DNA of 21,488 nucleotides from Bdellovibrionales bacterium (GCA_018266335.1 JAFEAR010000228.1:1-21488); one strand, 5' to 3'. Shown: positions 1-8,438, counted from the stretch's first letter. The notes: generated from the letters alone by a model not told the origin. Made by a program: numbers and translations.

Positions 1-323
1 CACCAACAGCCAAAAACATTCGCTTGCAACGAAACAGCGCCCCGCATCGCCAAGAGCACTAACTTGCGATGCATGAACTCGAAGGCTACGCGCTAACTCC
101 CGACGCGGGCGGATTCTCTCAGCTTTCAGTCTACGCACTATCGACGTCGATAGTGCGCTCGCCACACGGGCTTCGCCCCAAACACCCATTTGTTACATTT
201 CTACACAGCAACACCCGCGAAACCCAAGCTACTACCGACGTCGGCAGCCCACGCGGACCACAAGGGGAGCAAGGGCTTAGGCCTCCAGTTGCACGGCGAA
301 TGCATTCACTCTACCCTAGAGCC
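1..323. other. GC-rich leader region without a recognised gene
   Basis: No gene is recognisable here. One plus-strand frame stays open from about 69 into the downstream gene, but its predicted residues resemble no known domain, have no ribosome binding site, and precede a more plausible signal-like start at 324. The stretch holds two GACGTC-centred palindromes (134-157 and 235-244). It also holds a possible promoter, TTGCAC at 289-294 and TACCCT at 312-317 with a 17-base spacer, which would start RNA at or next to the ATG at 324. The 5' edge of the window may cut off an upstream gene. Confidence 0.5.
134..157. promoter_or_regulatory. Perfect 24-bp palindrome, candidate operator
   Basis: The sequence is CGCACTATCGAC followed by its exact reverse complement, with no spacer and no mismatch. 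No T-run follows on either strand, so a terminator is unlikely. The uninterrupted symmetry fits a binding site for a dimeric regulator upstream of the gene starting at 324. A shorter palindrome with the same GACGTC core, CCGACGTCGG, lies at 235-244, with centres 94 bp apart. The symmetry is seen directly; the operator role is inferred. Confidence 0.5.
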
Positions 324-1985
324 ATGAACGCATTCCTACGACTACTCGTCCACACGGCATTCGCTACGGCTCCGGTTCCCGCTAAACTGCAGGCGCCCGA
401 CTTCACACTCCAAGTGAAACCCAGTAAACGGGGCGAGTTGGACGTTACGGCCCTGGCTCCTGCCCGCCACCACATCAACGTGGATGCACCCATGTTCATT
501 CTTGCCGGCGAATCTACCACCAAGGGGGCACCTACCAGTAAAACAAAGACCGAAGCCCACTTCTTGTTACCCGCCTCCACCAAAACTTTTGCCGTGTCCC
601 TTTATCTCTGCGACGACGCCAATACTTTTTGCGAAATGCACACGCTCAAGAGCACCTGGACGCCAGGACAAGCCAAAGCCACTACTCAACCCGCAGCGAC
701 CTTCTCCAGTAAATTTTCCAAGGTTCTAAAGAGCGGACGCGACGAGAACGACTTCATCTTGAACGATCCCAAACTCGCGCTCCAATTTGCGCGCGAGCAA
801 AACAAACTGCTCCTCATCGATTTCTATGGGATTTGGTGCCCACCGTGCAACTTGCTCGATGCCGACGTGTTTTCGACGGCAGACTTTAAGCGCGCCGCAA
901 AGGATTTCATTAAACTTAAACTCGATGCTGATGCTGACATTTCCTGGTCATTGAAGTCCAAATACAAAGTGAGTGGATATCCCACTCTCATTTTCGCCAA
1001 ACCGAATGGCGATGAAATTGGCCGCATCGTTGGCGCGCTGCCGCTCCCGGACTTTTTAGCGCGCTTGCAAATCATCCAGAAAACACGCGCTACCGGCCTG
1101 CGCGAATTAGAGCTAGCTGCGGCCAAGGGTTCGGCCGAGGCCGCCGCCCAAGCCGGGGAAATTTACTTCGAACGCCACGAATACGCCAAAGCCAAGCCCC
1201 TGCTGGCGCTGGCGCCAGGCAGCCGGCTGCTTTACCTGCGCACCGAAGCCAATCTCCTTACCGAAGAGAAAAAGACAAATCCCACCGCCGGCCCCGCGCT
1301 GGTGTCAGCCTTGAATCAAATCATCAAAGAGTTTCCCAGCTCGATCGAAACCCTCGATGCCCGCAGTCAACTCGCCGAACTTTTACCCGCCAATTCCCCC
1401 GAACAAAAGGCTGCCACCCAAGGCATCATCACTCAGGCCCTGGCTCTCCTGGCCGCCCCCGAAAAGCTCAAGGGACAGGAAATGCAAGCAGTCGACGTTC
1501 TGGAAGTTCTTGCCGACGCACAAGAAAGTGCCGGTCAAGCAGCCGAAGCAAAAGCCAGCTGGAAAAAGGCCGCCAATGCTTACCTCACCAAAACTCCCCT
1601 CGATCGTGGCAGCATGCTGGAGGGTACCTATTGCCTATGGAAGTCAGGCGACAGCCATGGTGCCGCTATGATGTATGCTCAATTTGAAAGCAAATATCCG
1701 CACGAGTTTACCTTCCACTACGCGCACGCTTCCATGCTGCTAAAGGAAAAAAATCTAGAGTCCGCCCTCGCCCAAGCCCAGAAGGCCTACGAGTATTCCT
1801 ACGGCGACAACCGCCTGCGGGCCGCACTGCTGCTGGCTAAAACCCACCGGGCACTCGGCCAAAAGGACCCGGCTAAAAAAGTGATTAAAAAGACCTTAAC
1901 CGGAATCAAGGCTCCGCGCGATCCGGCACTGCGCACGCATCGGTACATTCAACAACTGAAAGATTTAGACGCGGAAATCCGCTAG
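324..1985 (+). CDS. Periplasmic DsbD-N-like/thioredoxin/TPR protein
   Basis: Predicted 553-residue protein. The N-terminus (MNAFLRLLVHTAFATAPVPA) is a weak export signal. Residues ~25-115 resemble the N-terminal domain of DsbD (HINVDAPMF, then C96 and C103 in a C-x6-C arrangement). Residues ~145-260 form a thioredoxin fold with active site WCPPC at 171-175 and the cis-Pro region GYPTLIF. The rest is alanine-rich helical TPR-like repeats. The usual DsbD transmembrane domain between the two redox domains is absent. The family role would be thiol-disulfide exchange in the periplasm; the TPR part suggests partner binding. I chose the ATG at 324 because the upstream frame is unconvincing. No clear ribosome binding site precedes it. 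The 3' end overlaps the convergent glycosyltransferase by 21 bp. Confidence 0.75.
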   Translation: MNAFLRLLVHTAFATAPVPAKLQAPDFTLQVKPSKRGELDVTALAPARHHINVDAPMFILAGESTTKGAPTSKTKTEAHFLLPASTKTFAVSLYLCDDANTFCEMHTLKSTWTPGQAKATTQPAATFSSKFSKVLKSGRDENDFILNDPKLALQFAREQNKLLLIDFYGIWCPPCNLLDADVFSTADFKRAAKDFIKLKLDADADISWSLKSKYKVSGYPTLIFAKPNGDEIGRIVGALPLPDFLARLQIIQKTRATGLRELELAAAKGSAEAAAQAGEIYFERHEYAKAKPLLALAPGSRLLYLRTEANLLTEEKKTNPTAGPALVSALNQIIKEFPSSIETLDARSQLAELLPANSPEQKAATQGIITQALALLAAPEKLKGQEMQAVDVLEVLADAQESAGQAAEAKASWKKAANAYLTKTPLDRGSMLEGTYCLWKSGDSHGAAMMYAQFESKYPHEFTFHYAHASMLLKEKNLESALAQAQKAYEYSYGDNRLRAALLLAKTHRALGQKDPAKKVIKKTLTGIKAPRDPALRTHRYIQQLKDLDAEIR

Positions 1986-3110
1986 GAATTTGCGAGCGGA
2001 CGTACGAATGTCCATCAGGCGAATAAAATCCTGTCGCTCGACTTCGGACCGGAATCTAACCCCATTCTGCACCGCCGCCACCATCGCGTCGGCCAAACGA
2101 GGCGCATCTTCCACGGGCACTACCGCGCCCAATCCATAACGTTCCACCAGTGCGCCCATGTCGCCCGCCGTCGTCGTGATGAGCGGACAATCTGCCTGCA
2201 CCGCCTCGGAGAACACAATAGGAATGCTCTCGTTTCGTGAGGGAATAACCACAATATCGGCCAGGCCATAAGCCGCTACCAACTGATCCCGATTCAACCA
2301 GCCCGCCAGACGCAAAGAGGAACGCAGCAAGGGATCGTCGGCATAAGCCTGCACGACGGACTGCAACGAACCGCCATGGCCACCAAGAGTCAGCGTCGCT
2401 TGATGGCCGTAGCCACGCTCCACAAATAGTTTCCAGGCCGCCAACAACACATCGATACCTTTGACTGGCTCAAAGCGCCCCGCATAGAAAAAATTTAACG
2501 GGCGATCGCCCCGGGGCAAGCGGGGTGGCAATACCAGCGGAATGGAGCTAGCCAAGAAATCCGTATTTTGCCGAGAAAGCACATCCACTTCCCGGGCCAA
2601 ACCAAAACCATCGGCGTAGTTGCGCTGCGATTTGCGCAACACCGTTTGGGTGAGTTGCTTGAAGAAAGGCAATTTGGCCCATGTATGAATGTCCGAGCCC
2701 AAACACCAAACACCGTAAGGAATTTTTGTACGAGTAAAAATTTTCTTTGCAAAGTAACCACTGGGGAGAGCAAAGGCAGCCAGAACAACGTCCGGCTTAA
2801 ATTCCTCCGCAGCCTGAAGCGAGGCCGCCACACCCCGCCGAAACAAACTGAGCGCCCCTCGCACTCCCCGGGGGCGGGTGAGCGGCAAAGCACTCAAAGC
2901 ACCGTAAGCCTTGCCAGACCAATCAAAGGTTTTCACCGCAATGCCGGGCCGGTCGCGAGGAGCGTAACCCTCGCGGGCTGGAACCAGCACCTGCACCTGC
3001 GCTCCCTCCTGTACCAGCGCCTCGCAAAAGTTAGCCAGAAACAGCGTAGAAAGCACCACGTCCTCGCCCCGGTAGAGCGGATAGGAGTTGGCAATTAGGA
3101 GCACGCGCAT
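1965..3110 (-). CDS. Glycosyltransferase family 4 (GT-B fold)
   Basis: 381-residue protein with a two-domain GT-B layout. The N-terminal Rossmann half starts MRVLLIANSYPLYRGED. The C-terminal half has FYAGRFEPVKGIDVLLAAW and the GT4 signature NESIPIVFSEA, whose two Glu residues form the E-x7-E motif that binds the nucleotide-sugar donor. It probably transfers a sugar onto a surface polysaccharide or lipid carrier at the inner face of the membrane; donor and acceptor cannot be read from sequence. The ATG is preceded by GAGGATAG, which overlaps the stop of the upstream ABC-F gene (9-base gap), so it is the last gene of a ppk2/ABC-F/GT run. No wzx, wzy or other glycosyltransferase is adjacent. 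Confidence 0.85.
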   Translation of the reverse strand: MRVLLIANSYPLYRGEDVVLSTLFLANFCEALVQEGAQVQVLVPAREGYAPRDRPGIAVKTFDWSGKAYGALSALPLTRPRGVRGALSLFRRGVAASLQAAEEFKPDVVLAAFALPSGYFAKKIFTRTKIPYGVWCLGSDIHTWAKLPFFKQLTQTVLRKSQRNYADGFGLAREVDVLSRQNTDFLASSIPLVLPPRLPRGDRPLNFFYAGRFEPVKGIDVLLAAWKLFVERGYGHQATLTLGGHGGSLQSVVQAYADDPLLRSSLRLAGWLNRDQLVAAYGLADIVVIPSRNESIPIVFSEAVQADCPLITTTAGDMGALVERYGLGAVVPVEDAPRLADAMVAAVQNGVRFRSEVERQDFIRLMDIRTSARKFLADFRV

Positions 3111-3119
3111 GGTCTATCC

Positions 3120-4739
3120 TCAGCTGTGAGTTTTAGAGCGATAATAATCGTAATCGCCGTTAAAAATACGCAGCTCCCCGTGCCCCACTTCAAAGACGCG
3201 ATTGGCGATGGACCGCAAGAAGTGTCGATCGTGGCTCACGATCAAAACTGTGCCGTCGAAATCCTGAATGGCTTTGAGCAAGGTTTCGCGGGACTTGATG
3301 TCCAGGTGGTTGGTAGGTTCGTCCAGCACCAACAGATTCACCGGATTCGCCAGAATCGTGGCCAGCACCACGCGACTCTTCTCGCCCCCCGACAACACGG
3401 AAATTTTCTTGTGCACGTCATCGCCGCTGAACAAAAAAGCCCCCAGCAGGTTGCGCACGTAGCCCACCGAGGCGAGCGGCACGCGGCTGTAGACTTCCTC
3501 ATAGATGGTTGCGTTCGGATTCAGAACCTCTAAGGAATGCTGACTAAAGTAACCCACCTTCACATTCGAACCGAGCTGGACGGTGCCCGAGCTGGGCTCG
3601 GTCTGGCCAGTAAGGACCTTCAGGAAAGTCGACTTCCCGGCTCCGTTAACACCCACGACCGCGATTTTATCTAGGCGCTGCACCACGCCGGTCACGCCAC
3701 TGAACACCGGCTTCGGCTTACCGTCCGGACGCTCCCACTGCTTAGCCAAATCCTTGATCGACACCACGTCGTTGCCACTGCGCGGAGGCTGCTCGAATTC
3801 AAAGTGCATGACCCGATCTTCCGCCGGCACCTCGATGCGATCGATTTTATCTAGTTTTTTAACTCGCGACTGCACTTGCGCGGCGTGCGAAGCCCGCGCT
3901 GCAAAGCGCGCAATAAATTCTTCTTCTTTAGCCAGCATGTCGTTTTGTTTTTTCTGGCTAGCAATGAGCTGTTCGCGACGAATCGCACGCTCGCGCTCAA
4001 AGAAATCGTAGTTACCGGTGTAACTCGTGATGGTCCCCGCGCCCACTTCCACGATGCGGGCCACTAGCCGATTCATGAACTCGCGATCGTGACTCGTCAT
4101 GACCACAGAGCCCTTAAAGGCCAGCAGCCATTCCTCGAGCCACTCGATGCTTTCCAAATCCAGGTGGTTCGTAGGTTCGTCCATCAGCAAGACGTCGGGA
4201 TTGAGGGCCAAAATTTTTGCCAGGGCAATGCGCATCTTCCAACCGCCGCTGAAACTTTCTACCGGGCGATCGTAATCTTCGGGACCAATGCCCAAACCCG
4301 TTAAAATTGCCTTGGCGCGGGCATCGAGATCGTAGCCATCGAGCTGCTGAAACTCGGCCTGCGCTTCGCCATAGCGCTCGAGCAACGGAACCATTTCGTC
4401 TTCACCGAGATCTGGGCTCTCGAGCCGCTTTTCCATTTCGGCAATTTTCAGGGACAAGTCATAAACACGGCCCGCGCCGGTTTTAACCTCTTCCACCGCC
4501 GAGCGGCCCTGCATTTCGCCCACAGTTTGGGAGAAGTAACCGATAACGGTGCGGTTAGGAATGCTCACTTCACCGCTTTCCACCCCCTCCTCGCCCGTTA
4601 GGATGCGAAAAATAGTGGTCTTACCGGCGCCATTAGAACCGACCAGGCCAATTTTTTCTCCGGGCCGAATTTGGAAGCCCGCCTCCGAGAAAAGCACGCG
4701 CTGGCCATACTGTTTGGTAACGTTGCTAAGATTAATCAC
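3120..4739 (-). CDS. ABC-F family ATPase (translation factor type)
   Basis: 539-residue soluble protein with two ABC domains and no membrane segments. Domain 1 has Walker A GSNGAGKTT, signature FSGGWKMRIALAK and Walker B LLMDEPTNHLD. A charged helical linker follows (REQLIASQKKQND, KEEEFIARFAARASHAAQV), then domain 2 with GVNGAGKST, LSGGEKSRV and LVLDEPTNHLD. This is the ABC-F layout (Uup, EttA, YbiT): ATPases that bind the ribosomal E site and relieve stalled or idle ribosomes. Length and linker are closest to the YbiT/YdiF-like group, but the exact subfamily is uncertain. The start codon is GTG (revcomp 4737-4739) with a poor ribosome binding site; coupling to ppk2, 30 bases upstream, is plausible. 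Confidence 0.92.
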   Translation of the reverse strand: MINLSNVTKQYGQRVLFSEAGFQIRPGEKIGLVGSNGAGKTTIFRILTGEEGVESGEVSIPNRTVIGYFSQTVGEMQGRSAVEEVKTGAGRVYDLSLKIAEMEKRLESPDLGEDEMVPLLERYGEAQAEFQQLDGYDLDARAKAILTGLGIGPEDYDRPVESFSGGWKMRIALAKILALNPDVLLMDEPTNHLDLESIEWLEEWLLAFKGSVVMTSHDREFMNRLVARIVEVGAGTITSYTGNYDFFERERAIRREQLIASQKKQNDMLAKEEEFIARFAARASHAAQVQSRVKKLDKIDRIEVPAEDRVMHFEFEQPPRSGNDVVSIKDLAKQWERPDGKPKPVFSGVTGVVQRLDKIAVVGVNGAGKSTFLKVLTGQTEPSSGTVQLGSNVKVGYFSQHSLEVLNPNATIYEEVYSRVPLASVGYVRNLLGAFLFSGDDVHKKISVLSGGEKSRVVLATILANPVNLLVLDEPTNHLDIKSRETLLKAIQDFDGTVLIVSHDRHFLRSIANRVFEVGHGELRIFNGDYDYYRSKTHS

Positions 4740-4769
4740 GGCGCGAGCGAATATAGCACAGCGGAGGGC

Positions 4770-5573
4770 CTAGCGGAGCGACTTTTTGAGCTCCTTAGCG
4801 AGCGAAGTTTGCTTGCGCGACTCGAGCTCCTTACGCATCCATTTGCCGTGATGCCGAAGTTCGCTCGTGAGCACTTCAAGTACAGTCCTGCGAGCATAGT
4901 CTTTATCGTCGCCAGCGATCAAATGCCAGGGAGCCAACTTGGTGTGAGTGGCGTCGAACATATCGTCTACGGCTTCAACGTATTTATTCCACTCGTGCCG
5001 CGCCCTCACATCAGCCTCGGATATCTTCCATAGCTTAGCGGGATCCGTCAGCCTCGCTTCCAAACGTCGGTACTGTTCGGCCTTTGACATGCCCAGGAAG
5101 AACTTAAAAATGGACACCCCGTCATTCACAAGCATGGCCTCAAACTCATTAATTTCGCCATAAGCTCGCTTCCAAGCCGACTTAGGGATTAGCCCATCCA
5201 CTCGCTCCACCAACACGCGGCCATACCAGGAGCGGTCAAAAATTGCGATCTGCCCCGGCAAGGGAAGCCTCATCCAAAACCTATACAGATAGTGCCGAGC
5301 CTGCTCGTCCGGAAGGGGGGGACCAATAGGATGAACTTTCACCCCCCGCGGATCAAGCCTTTCCGTAATACGCTGAATTGTCCCACCTTTGCCGGCGGCG
5401 TCAAAGCCCTCCAAAACAACGATCGCGCGGGCCCTCGTATTCCACAAGCCCTGCTGAATTGTGAGCATTTCCAACTGGAGAGTGTGCAAACGCTCCCGGT
5501 ATTCATCAGAATTTTTAACCCGAGGGAAGCGGTCCTTCTTTAGCAGATGGCTCAGCGAAAGCTTTTGTGACAT
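4770..5573 (-). CDS. Polyphosphate kinase 2 family protein
   Basis: 267-residue single-domain PPK2. Walker A is GFDAAGKGG (residues 56-64). The Walker B-like motif IFDRSWYGR (111-119) and the lid region with KLWKISEADVRARHEWNKY (about 180-198) follow. PPK2 enzymes move phosphate between polyphosphate and nucleotides (NDP or NMP to NTP); class I versus class III cannot be settled by eye. I place the start at the ATG at 5571-5573, which has GTGGGG just upstream. An in-frame ATG at 5601-5603 would add 10 residues but lacks a ribosome binding site. It heads a likely operon with the ABC-F and GT4 genes; its upstream is AT-rich (TTATTTATAGCTAAAAATTT on the minus strand), a plausible promoter. Confidence 0.88.
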   Translation of the reverse strand: MSQKLSLSHLLKKDRFPRVKNSDEYRERLHTLQLEMLTIQQGLWNTRARAIVVLEGFDAAGKGGTIQRITERLDPRGVKVHPIGPPLPDEQARHYLYRFWMRLPLPGQIAIFDRSWYGRVLVERVDGLIPKSAWKRAYGEINEFEAMLVNDGVSIFKFFLGMSKAEQYRRLEARLTDPAKLWKISEADVRARHEWNKYVEAVDDMFDATHTKLAPWHLIAGDDKDYARRTVLEVLTSELRHHGKWMRKELESRKQTSLAKELKKSLR

Positions 5574-5668
5574 AAACCCCACTGTAGCGCCCTCCCCAAC
5601 CATAGCACATCAAAGTAGAAAAATTTTTAGCTATAAATAAGCAGGCGAAGTCTAGGTACAAATTTAAA

Positions 5669-5712
5669 CGGCGAGAGCCCCCGCTACCCAAAGGTACCGG
5701 GGGCTCTCGCCG
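5669..5712 (-). terminator. Strong intrinsic terminator of the lipoprotein gene
   Basis: A 15-bp perfect GC-rich stem (5669-5683 with 5698-5712) is followed by one C-C mismatch and four more pairs (5685-5688 with 5693-5696), closing a CAAA loop (plus-strand sequence). On the minus strand the hairpin is followed by GTTTAAATTTGT, a T-rich tail. It lies 22 bases beyond the stop of the lipoprotein gene (5734) and upstream of ppk2, so it insulates the two units. Confidence 0.85.
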
Positions 5713-5733
5713 CTTCACACCGAGGTGAAGTAC

Positions 5734-6906
5734 TTACAAAGCGTGGCAGTCGACCCAAGTGCGATCGTCTGCACCAAACTTGGCATCACAAGCTTGAAGG
5801 TCGGTAACAATGCCCTGACCAGCGGCAGAAAAGTTTACCGTGCTGAAAGAGCTATCGGCCGAGCAGTTCCAAGTTTCGCTGCTCGCAAAGGCAACTGTCG
5901 GAGTGCCCACCGTCGGAACCGAACCTGCCGTCACGGTAGCATAGTGGTCACCATCCGCAGCCGAGCTTAGCGGAGCCAACGTATCACCGTTCCACGACTG
6001 CGTACCGCTGCCGCCGGAGTTGCCATCGAAGTTCGAGGTGAACTTCACCGTGCCATCGCCCAATGCAAAGGTGCTCATAGAGTCCATCGCCAACCCCTGC
6101 ACGATACCGAACATAGCCGTGTCGAAGGAATGGCCACCAAAGGAGCCCTTAAAGTAGGCACTTACGCTAAGTTTGGAGGAATCCTGAACCACTTCGGCTG
6201 AACCACCGAAGGAATTCGTTCCGTCGCCACCGGAGTTGGTGCTCGTCAGCGTTTTCTCCGTCCAAGCGCCCGAGCTGTCAATTTTACCAGTAACGGTGGT
6301 ACGGCCGCCAAAGGTGCTCGAGCCCTGACTGTTAATACCAACCGTAGTGATACTCACTGCATCAGGGTTGGAAATGTCTTGGCTAATATACTCACCCATG
6401 GTGCTGCCATGGCAATTGAACATCTCAAACTTCTGAACGGTGTCTCCGCTTTTCACAACCTTGAACTTGATTTTCATAGCGCCTTGATTCGAATCATCGT
6501 TCGGCGGAGTCATAGAATAAAACTTATAGTTGCCATCATCAACATCAGATCCGAACAAGCCATTTTTCTTCATGGCACCGATGTAACAAAGAACTTTGTC
6601 GGGCTGCTGAGCATTAATATAGCTATCGCGCACGATGCGGCCGATTTCGCACATGCCGCGGCTCTTGCCCGCGCCCCAAGTAGCGCCCGAAAATGCAGAC
6701 AATTTCAAACCCGTAGTGGCCGAATTCACAGACACTCCCGCAGCTTTAAGACCGCTGGAGGCCGTTACCGGCGCCGTGGCGGCGGGCAAGCTGCTAATGT
6801 CCGAAACTCCGGTGCTGGAGCTACTCTTTTTGCCGCAACCCGTAATGAGCGCAGTGGCACCGAGAGCAACGAAACCTGCCATTTTTTTGTTGAGGGTAAT
6901 TTTCAT
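5734..6906 (-). CDS. Secreted lipoprotein of unknown function
   Basis: 390-residue protein. The N-terminus has basic residues, a hydrophobic stretch (MAGFVALGATALITGCG) and a lipobox ending at C24, followed by KKSSSS, so it should be lipid-anchored. The mature part is Gly/Ser/Thr-rich and low in charge, with several cysteines (near SRGMCEIGRI, VLCYIG, FNCHGS, WNCSAD, DLQACD, and the C-terminal VDCHAL), suggesting an extracytoplasmic beta-rich fold with disulfides. I recognise no domain. The ATG has a good ribosome binding site (TAGGAG, about 8 bases upstream). It is followed by the strong terminator at 5669-5712, so it is probably the last or only gene of its transcript and well expressed. 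Confidence 0.75.
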   Translation of the reverse strand: MKITLNKKMAGFVALGATALITGCGKKSSSSTGVSDISSLPAATAPVTASSGLKAAGVSVNSATTGLKLSAFSGATWGAGKSRGMCEIGRIVRDSYINAQQPDKVLCYIGAMKKNGLFGSDVDDGNYKFYSMTPPNDDSNQGAMKIKFKVVKSGDTVQKFEMFNCHGSTMGEYISQDISNPDAVSITTVGINSQGSSTFGGRTTVTGKIDSSGAWTEKTLTSTNSGGDGTNSFGGSAEVVQDSSKLSVSAYFKGSFGGHSFDTAMFGIVQGLAMDSMSTFALGDGTVKFTSNFDGNSGGSGTQSWNGDTLAPLSSAADGDHYATVTAGSVPTVGTPTVAFASSETWNCSADSSFSTVNFSAAGQGIVTDLQACDAKFGADDRTWVDCHAL

Positions 6907-6971
6907 TTAAAACTCCTACTAGTTAGTACATCCAACGATGGTTTTTTAAAAACTGACTCTCCCGTCTCGGT

Positions 6972-6996
6972 CGCTATCTATCGAAACATGATAGCG
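6972..6996 (-). terminator. Weak hairpin downstream of the MCP gene
   Basis: CGCTATC (6972-6978) and GATAGCG (6990-6996) form a 7-bp perfect stem with an 11-base loop, 39 bases past the MCP stop on the minus strand. No U-run follows directly (TTTTT comes about 24 bases later), so termination may be partial or the hairpin may do something else in the leader of the lipoprotein gene. Confidence 0.3.
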
Positions 6997-7035
6997 CCGG
7001 GACGATTTGTGGAAATTTTTCTTCAACTCCAGTGG

Positions 7036-7926
7036 TCAGGTGTCACTAAACCCGGAGTCGCTGCGACTGGGGACGGTTCCGTCGCCCACGGCTGCCTTGA
7101 GCGCAGGCCCTCCGGATCGCTTGGACTTGAACTTCGACTTCAGCAAACTAACGTTGCTCGGGAGCGCACTGCCACTTCCGGTCGCCGGTGAGGAGGGATT
7201 GGTCGGGGCCTGCCCCGCGGCACCCTTCGCACCCTCGATAGTTCCTACCAACGACACTACGGACCGCTGCAAGGACTCCGCCTGGGTCGACAGCTTCTGC
7301 GCAGCGCTCGCCGCATGTTCGCTGGCCGAGGCATTCTGTTGCGTTACCTGATCCAATTGCCCCATAGCCTTGTTGATTTCGCTGATGCCAATGGATTGTT
7401 CCTGGCTCGCACTCGCAATTTCCTTCGCCATGCCCGAAACAGAAGTTACGTCGCTAACGATTTCGTTGAGCACTTCTCCACACTGACGAGCTACATTCAC
7501 TCCCGCCTCCACGCGCCCCTTGCCCTGAGCCACCAGACTTTCAACCTTAACCTTCGTATCCTGTACGATGGCCTCCACTTTTTGGATACTTTCCCCGAGC
7601 ATACTGGAAATGTCCTTCGCCGCGTTGCCGCTCATTTGGGCCAAGTTGCCCACTTCTTCAGCGACCACCGCAAATCCCTTCCCATGCTCGCCCGCACGCG
7701 CAGCTTCGACCGACGCATTGAAGGAGAGCAGCTTCGTTTGGAACACGATATCGTTAATAACTTTGGTCTTGTTACCAATCTCCTGAATCACGCGCACAAT
7801 GTCCGTCATTTGTTCGTTGCTCTGGTTAATTTGCTGCATGATCTGCTCATTGCTACGCGAGATTTCGCTCATTGAGTTCATCATTTGTTCAACGACCGCC
7901 TGCCCCCTTCCCGCACTCCTCCGCAT
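7036..7926 (-). CDS. MCP signalling domain, soluble, N-terminally truncated
   Basis: 296 residues from the first in-frame ATG. The chemoreceptor hairpin tip is clear: [19 protein letters not shown] (about residues 62-80), then [18 protein letters not shown]. The C-terminal helix runs about 147 residues to [10 protein letters not shown], followed by a disordered Ser/Pro/Lys-rich tail. There is no transmembrane segment, HAMP or sensor domain. The N-terminal helix has only about 72 residues, half its antiparallel partner. A stop codon immediately precedes the ATG in this frame, and no ribosome binding site sits there. The receptor-like [10 protein letters not shown] lies inside the overlap with cheW, so real coding likely enters by a frameshift or a sequencing error. 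An alternative is reinitiation at the ATG at 7882-7884. The role would be to bind CheA/CheW arrays. Confidence 0.75.
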   Translation of the reverse strand: MRRSAGRGQAVVEQMMNSMSEISRSNEQIMQQINQSNEQMTDIVRVIQEIGNKTKVINDIVFQTKLLSFNASVEAARAGEHGKGFAVVAEEVGNLAQMSGNAAKDISSMLGESIQKVEAIVQDTKVKVESLVAQGKGRVEAGVNVARQCGEVLNEIVSDVTSVSGMAKEIASASQEQSIGISEINKAMGQLDQVTQQNASASEHAASAAQKLSTQAESLQRSVVSLVGTIEGAKGAAGQAPTNPSSPATGSGSALPSNVSLLKSKFKSKRSGGPALKAAVGDGTVPSRSDSGFSDT

Positions 7927-8386
7927 TCAGTACCGAACGCAGATTCAAAATAAGCGTTAACTGTTCATCGCTGGTGCGCGCCACCCCGGCGATGTATTCG
8001 GCGTTCACCCGCCCCTCGACGTCTGGCGACTGGCTCAGCATTTCCGGATTAAAAGCGAGCACGCTGTCCAGCGAATCGACCACCACTCCCAAGTAAAGGG
8101 GGTTAAAATCCAAGATAACGACCGAGGTCTCCGCCCCAACTACCGTCGGGCTCAAATTTAGCTTGGCCCGCAAATCGATGACCGAAATAACCTGTCCCCG
8201 GAGATTGATCATGCCCACAAAGTACGACGGACTCAGGGGAATACGCGTGGTGGAGGTCATGCCCACCACTTCTTTGACGTCCAGCAGGGGTATAGCAAAG
8301 CGGTCTTTACCCAAGGTGAAAGAAAGGTAACGTTCGGCCGTTCGGCTTTGGTTCGCCCCCCGATTAGAATTATTTACTAGATCCAT
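7889..8386 (-). CDS. CheW-domain chemotaxis adaptor
   Basis: 165-residue CheW domain. Recognisable parts are [20 protein letters not shown], the [18 protein letters not shown] core, and the closing [10 protein letters not shown]. CheW bridges chemoreceptors to the CheA kinase. I use the ATG at 8384-8386, preceded by GAGGTG at good spacing; a GTG two codons earlier is open but less likely. The 3' end overlaps the MCP signalling ORF by 38 bases in a different frame; after NAEE the frame reads CGKGAGGR and stops. No cheA, cheY or cheR lies nearby, so this pair is a satellite of a chemotaxis system elsewhere. Confidence 0.88.
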   Translation of the reverse strand: MDLVNNSNRGANQSRTAERYLSFTLGKDRFAIPLLDVKEVVGMTSTTRIPLSPSYFVGMINLRGQVISVIDLRAKLNLSPTVVGAETSVVILDFNPLYLGVVVDSLDSVLAFNPEMLSQSPDVEGRVNAEYIAGVARTSDEQLTLILNLRSVLNAEECGKGAGGR

Positions 8387-8438
8387 AGGCACCTCATTTA
8401 GGCAGCCTTCGGCTACGCTAAAATTAACTTAACCCTGA

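Noticed and set aside
69..323. In-frame N-terminal extension of the thioredoxin-TPR protein, including a collagen-like PRGPQGEQG stretch
   Set aside because: No ribosome binding site or recognisable domain; it spans the perfect palindrome, and the export-signal-like sequence begins at 324.
3583..4011. 142-codon plus-strand frame opposite the ABC-F gene
   Set aside because: Shadow of a well-conserved gene on the other strand; Arg/Ser/Cys-rich composition without a family match.
6379..7191. 270-codon plus-strand frame spanning the lipoprotein start, the intergenic spacer and the MCP end
   Set aside because: It crosses a promoter region, a ribosome binding site and two real genes on the opposite strand; its composition is not protein-like.
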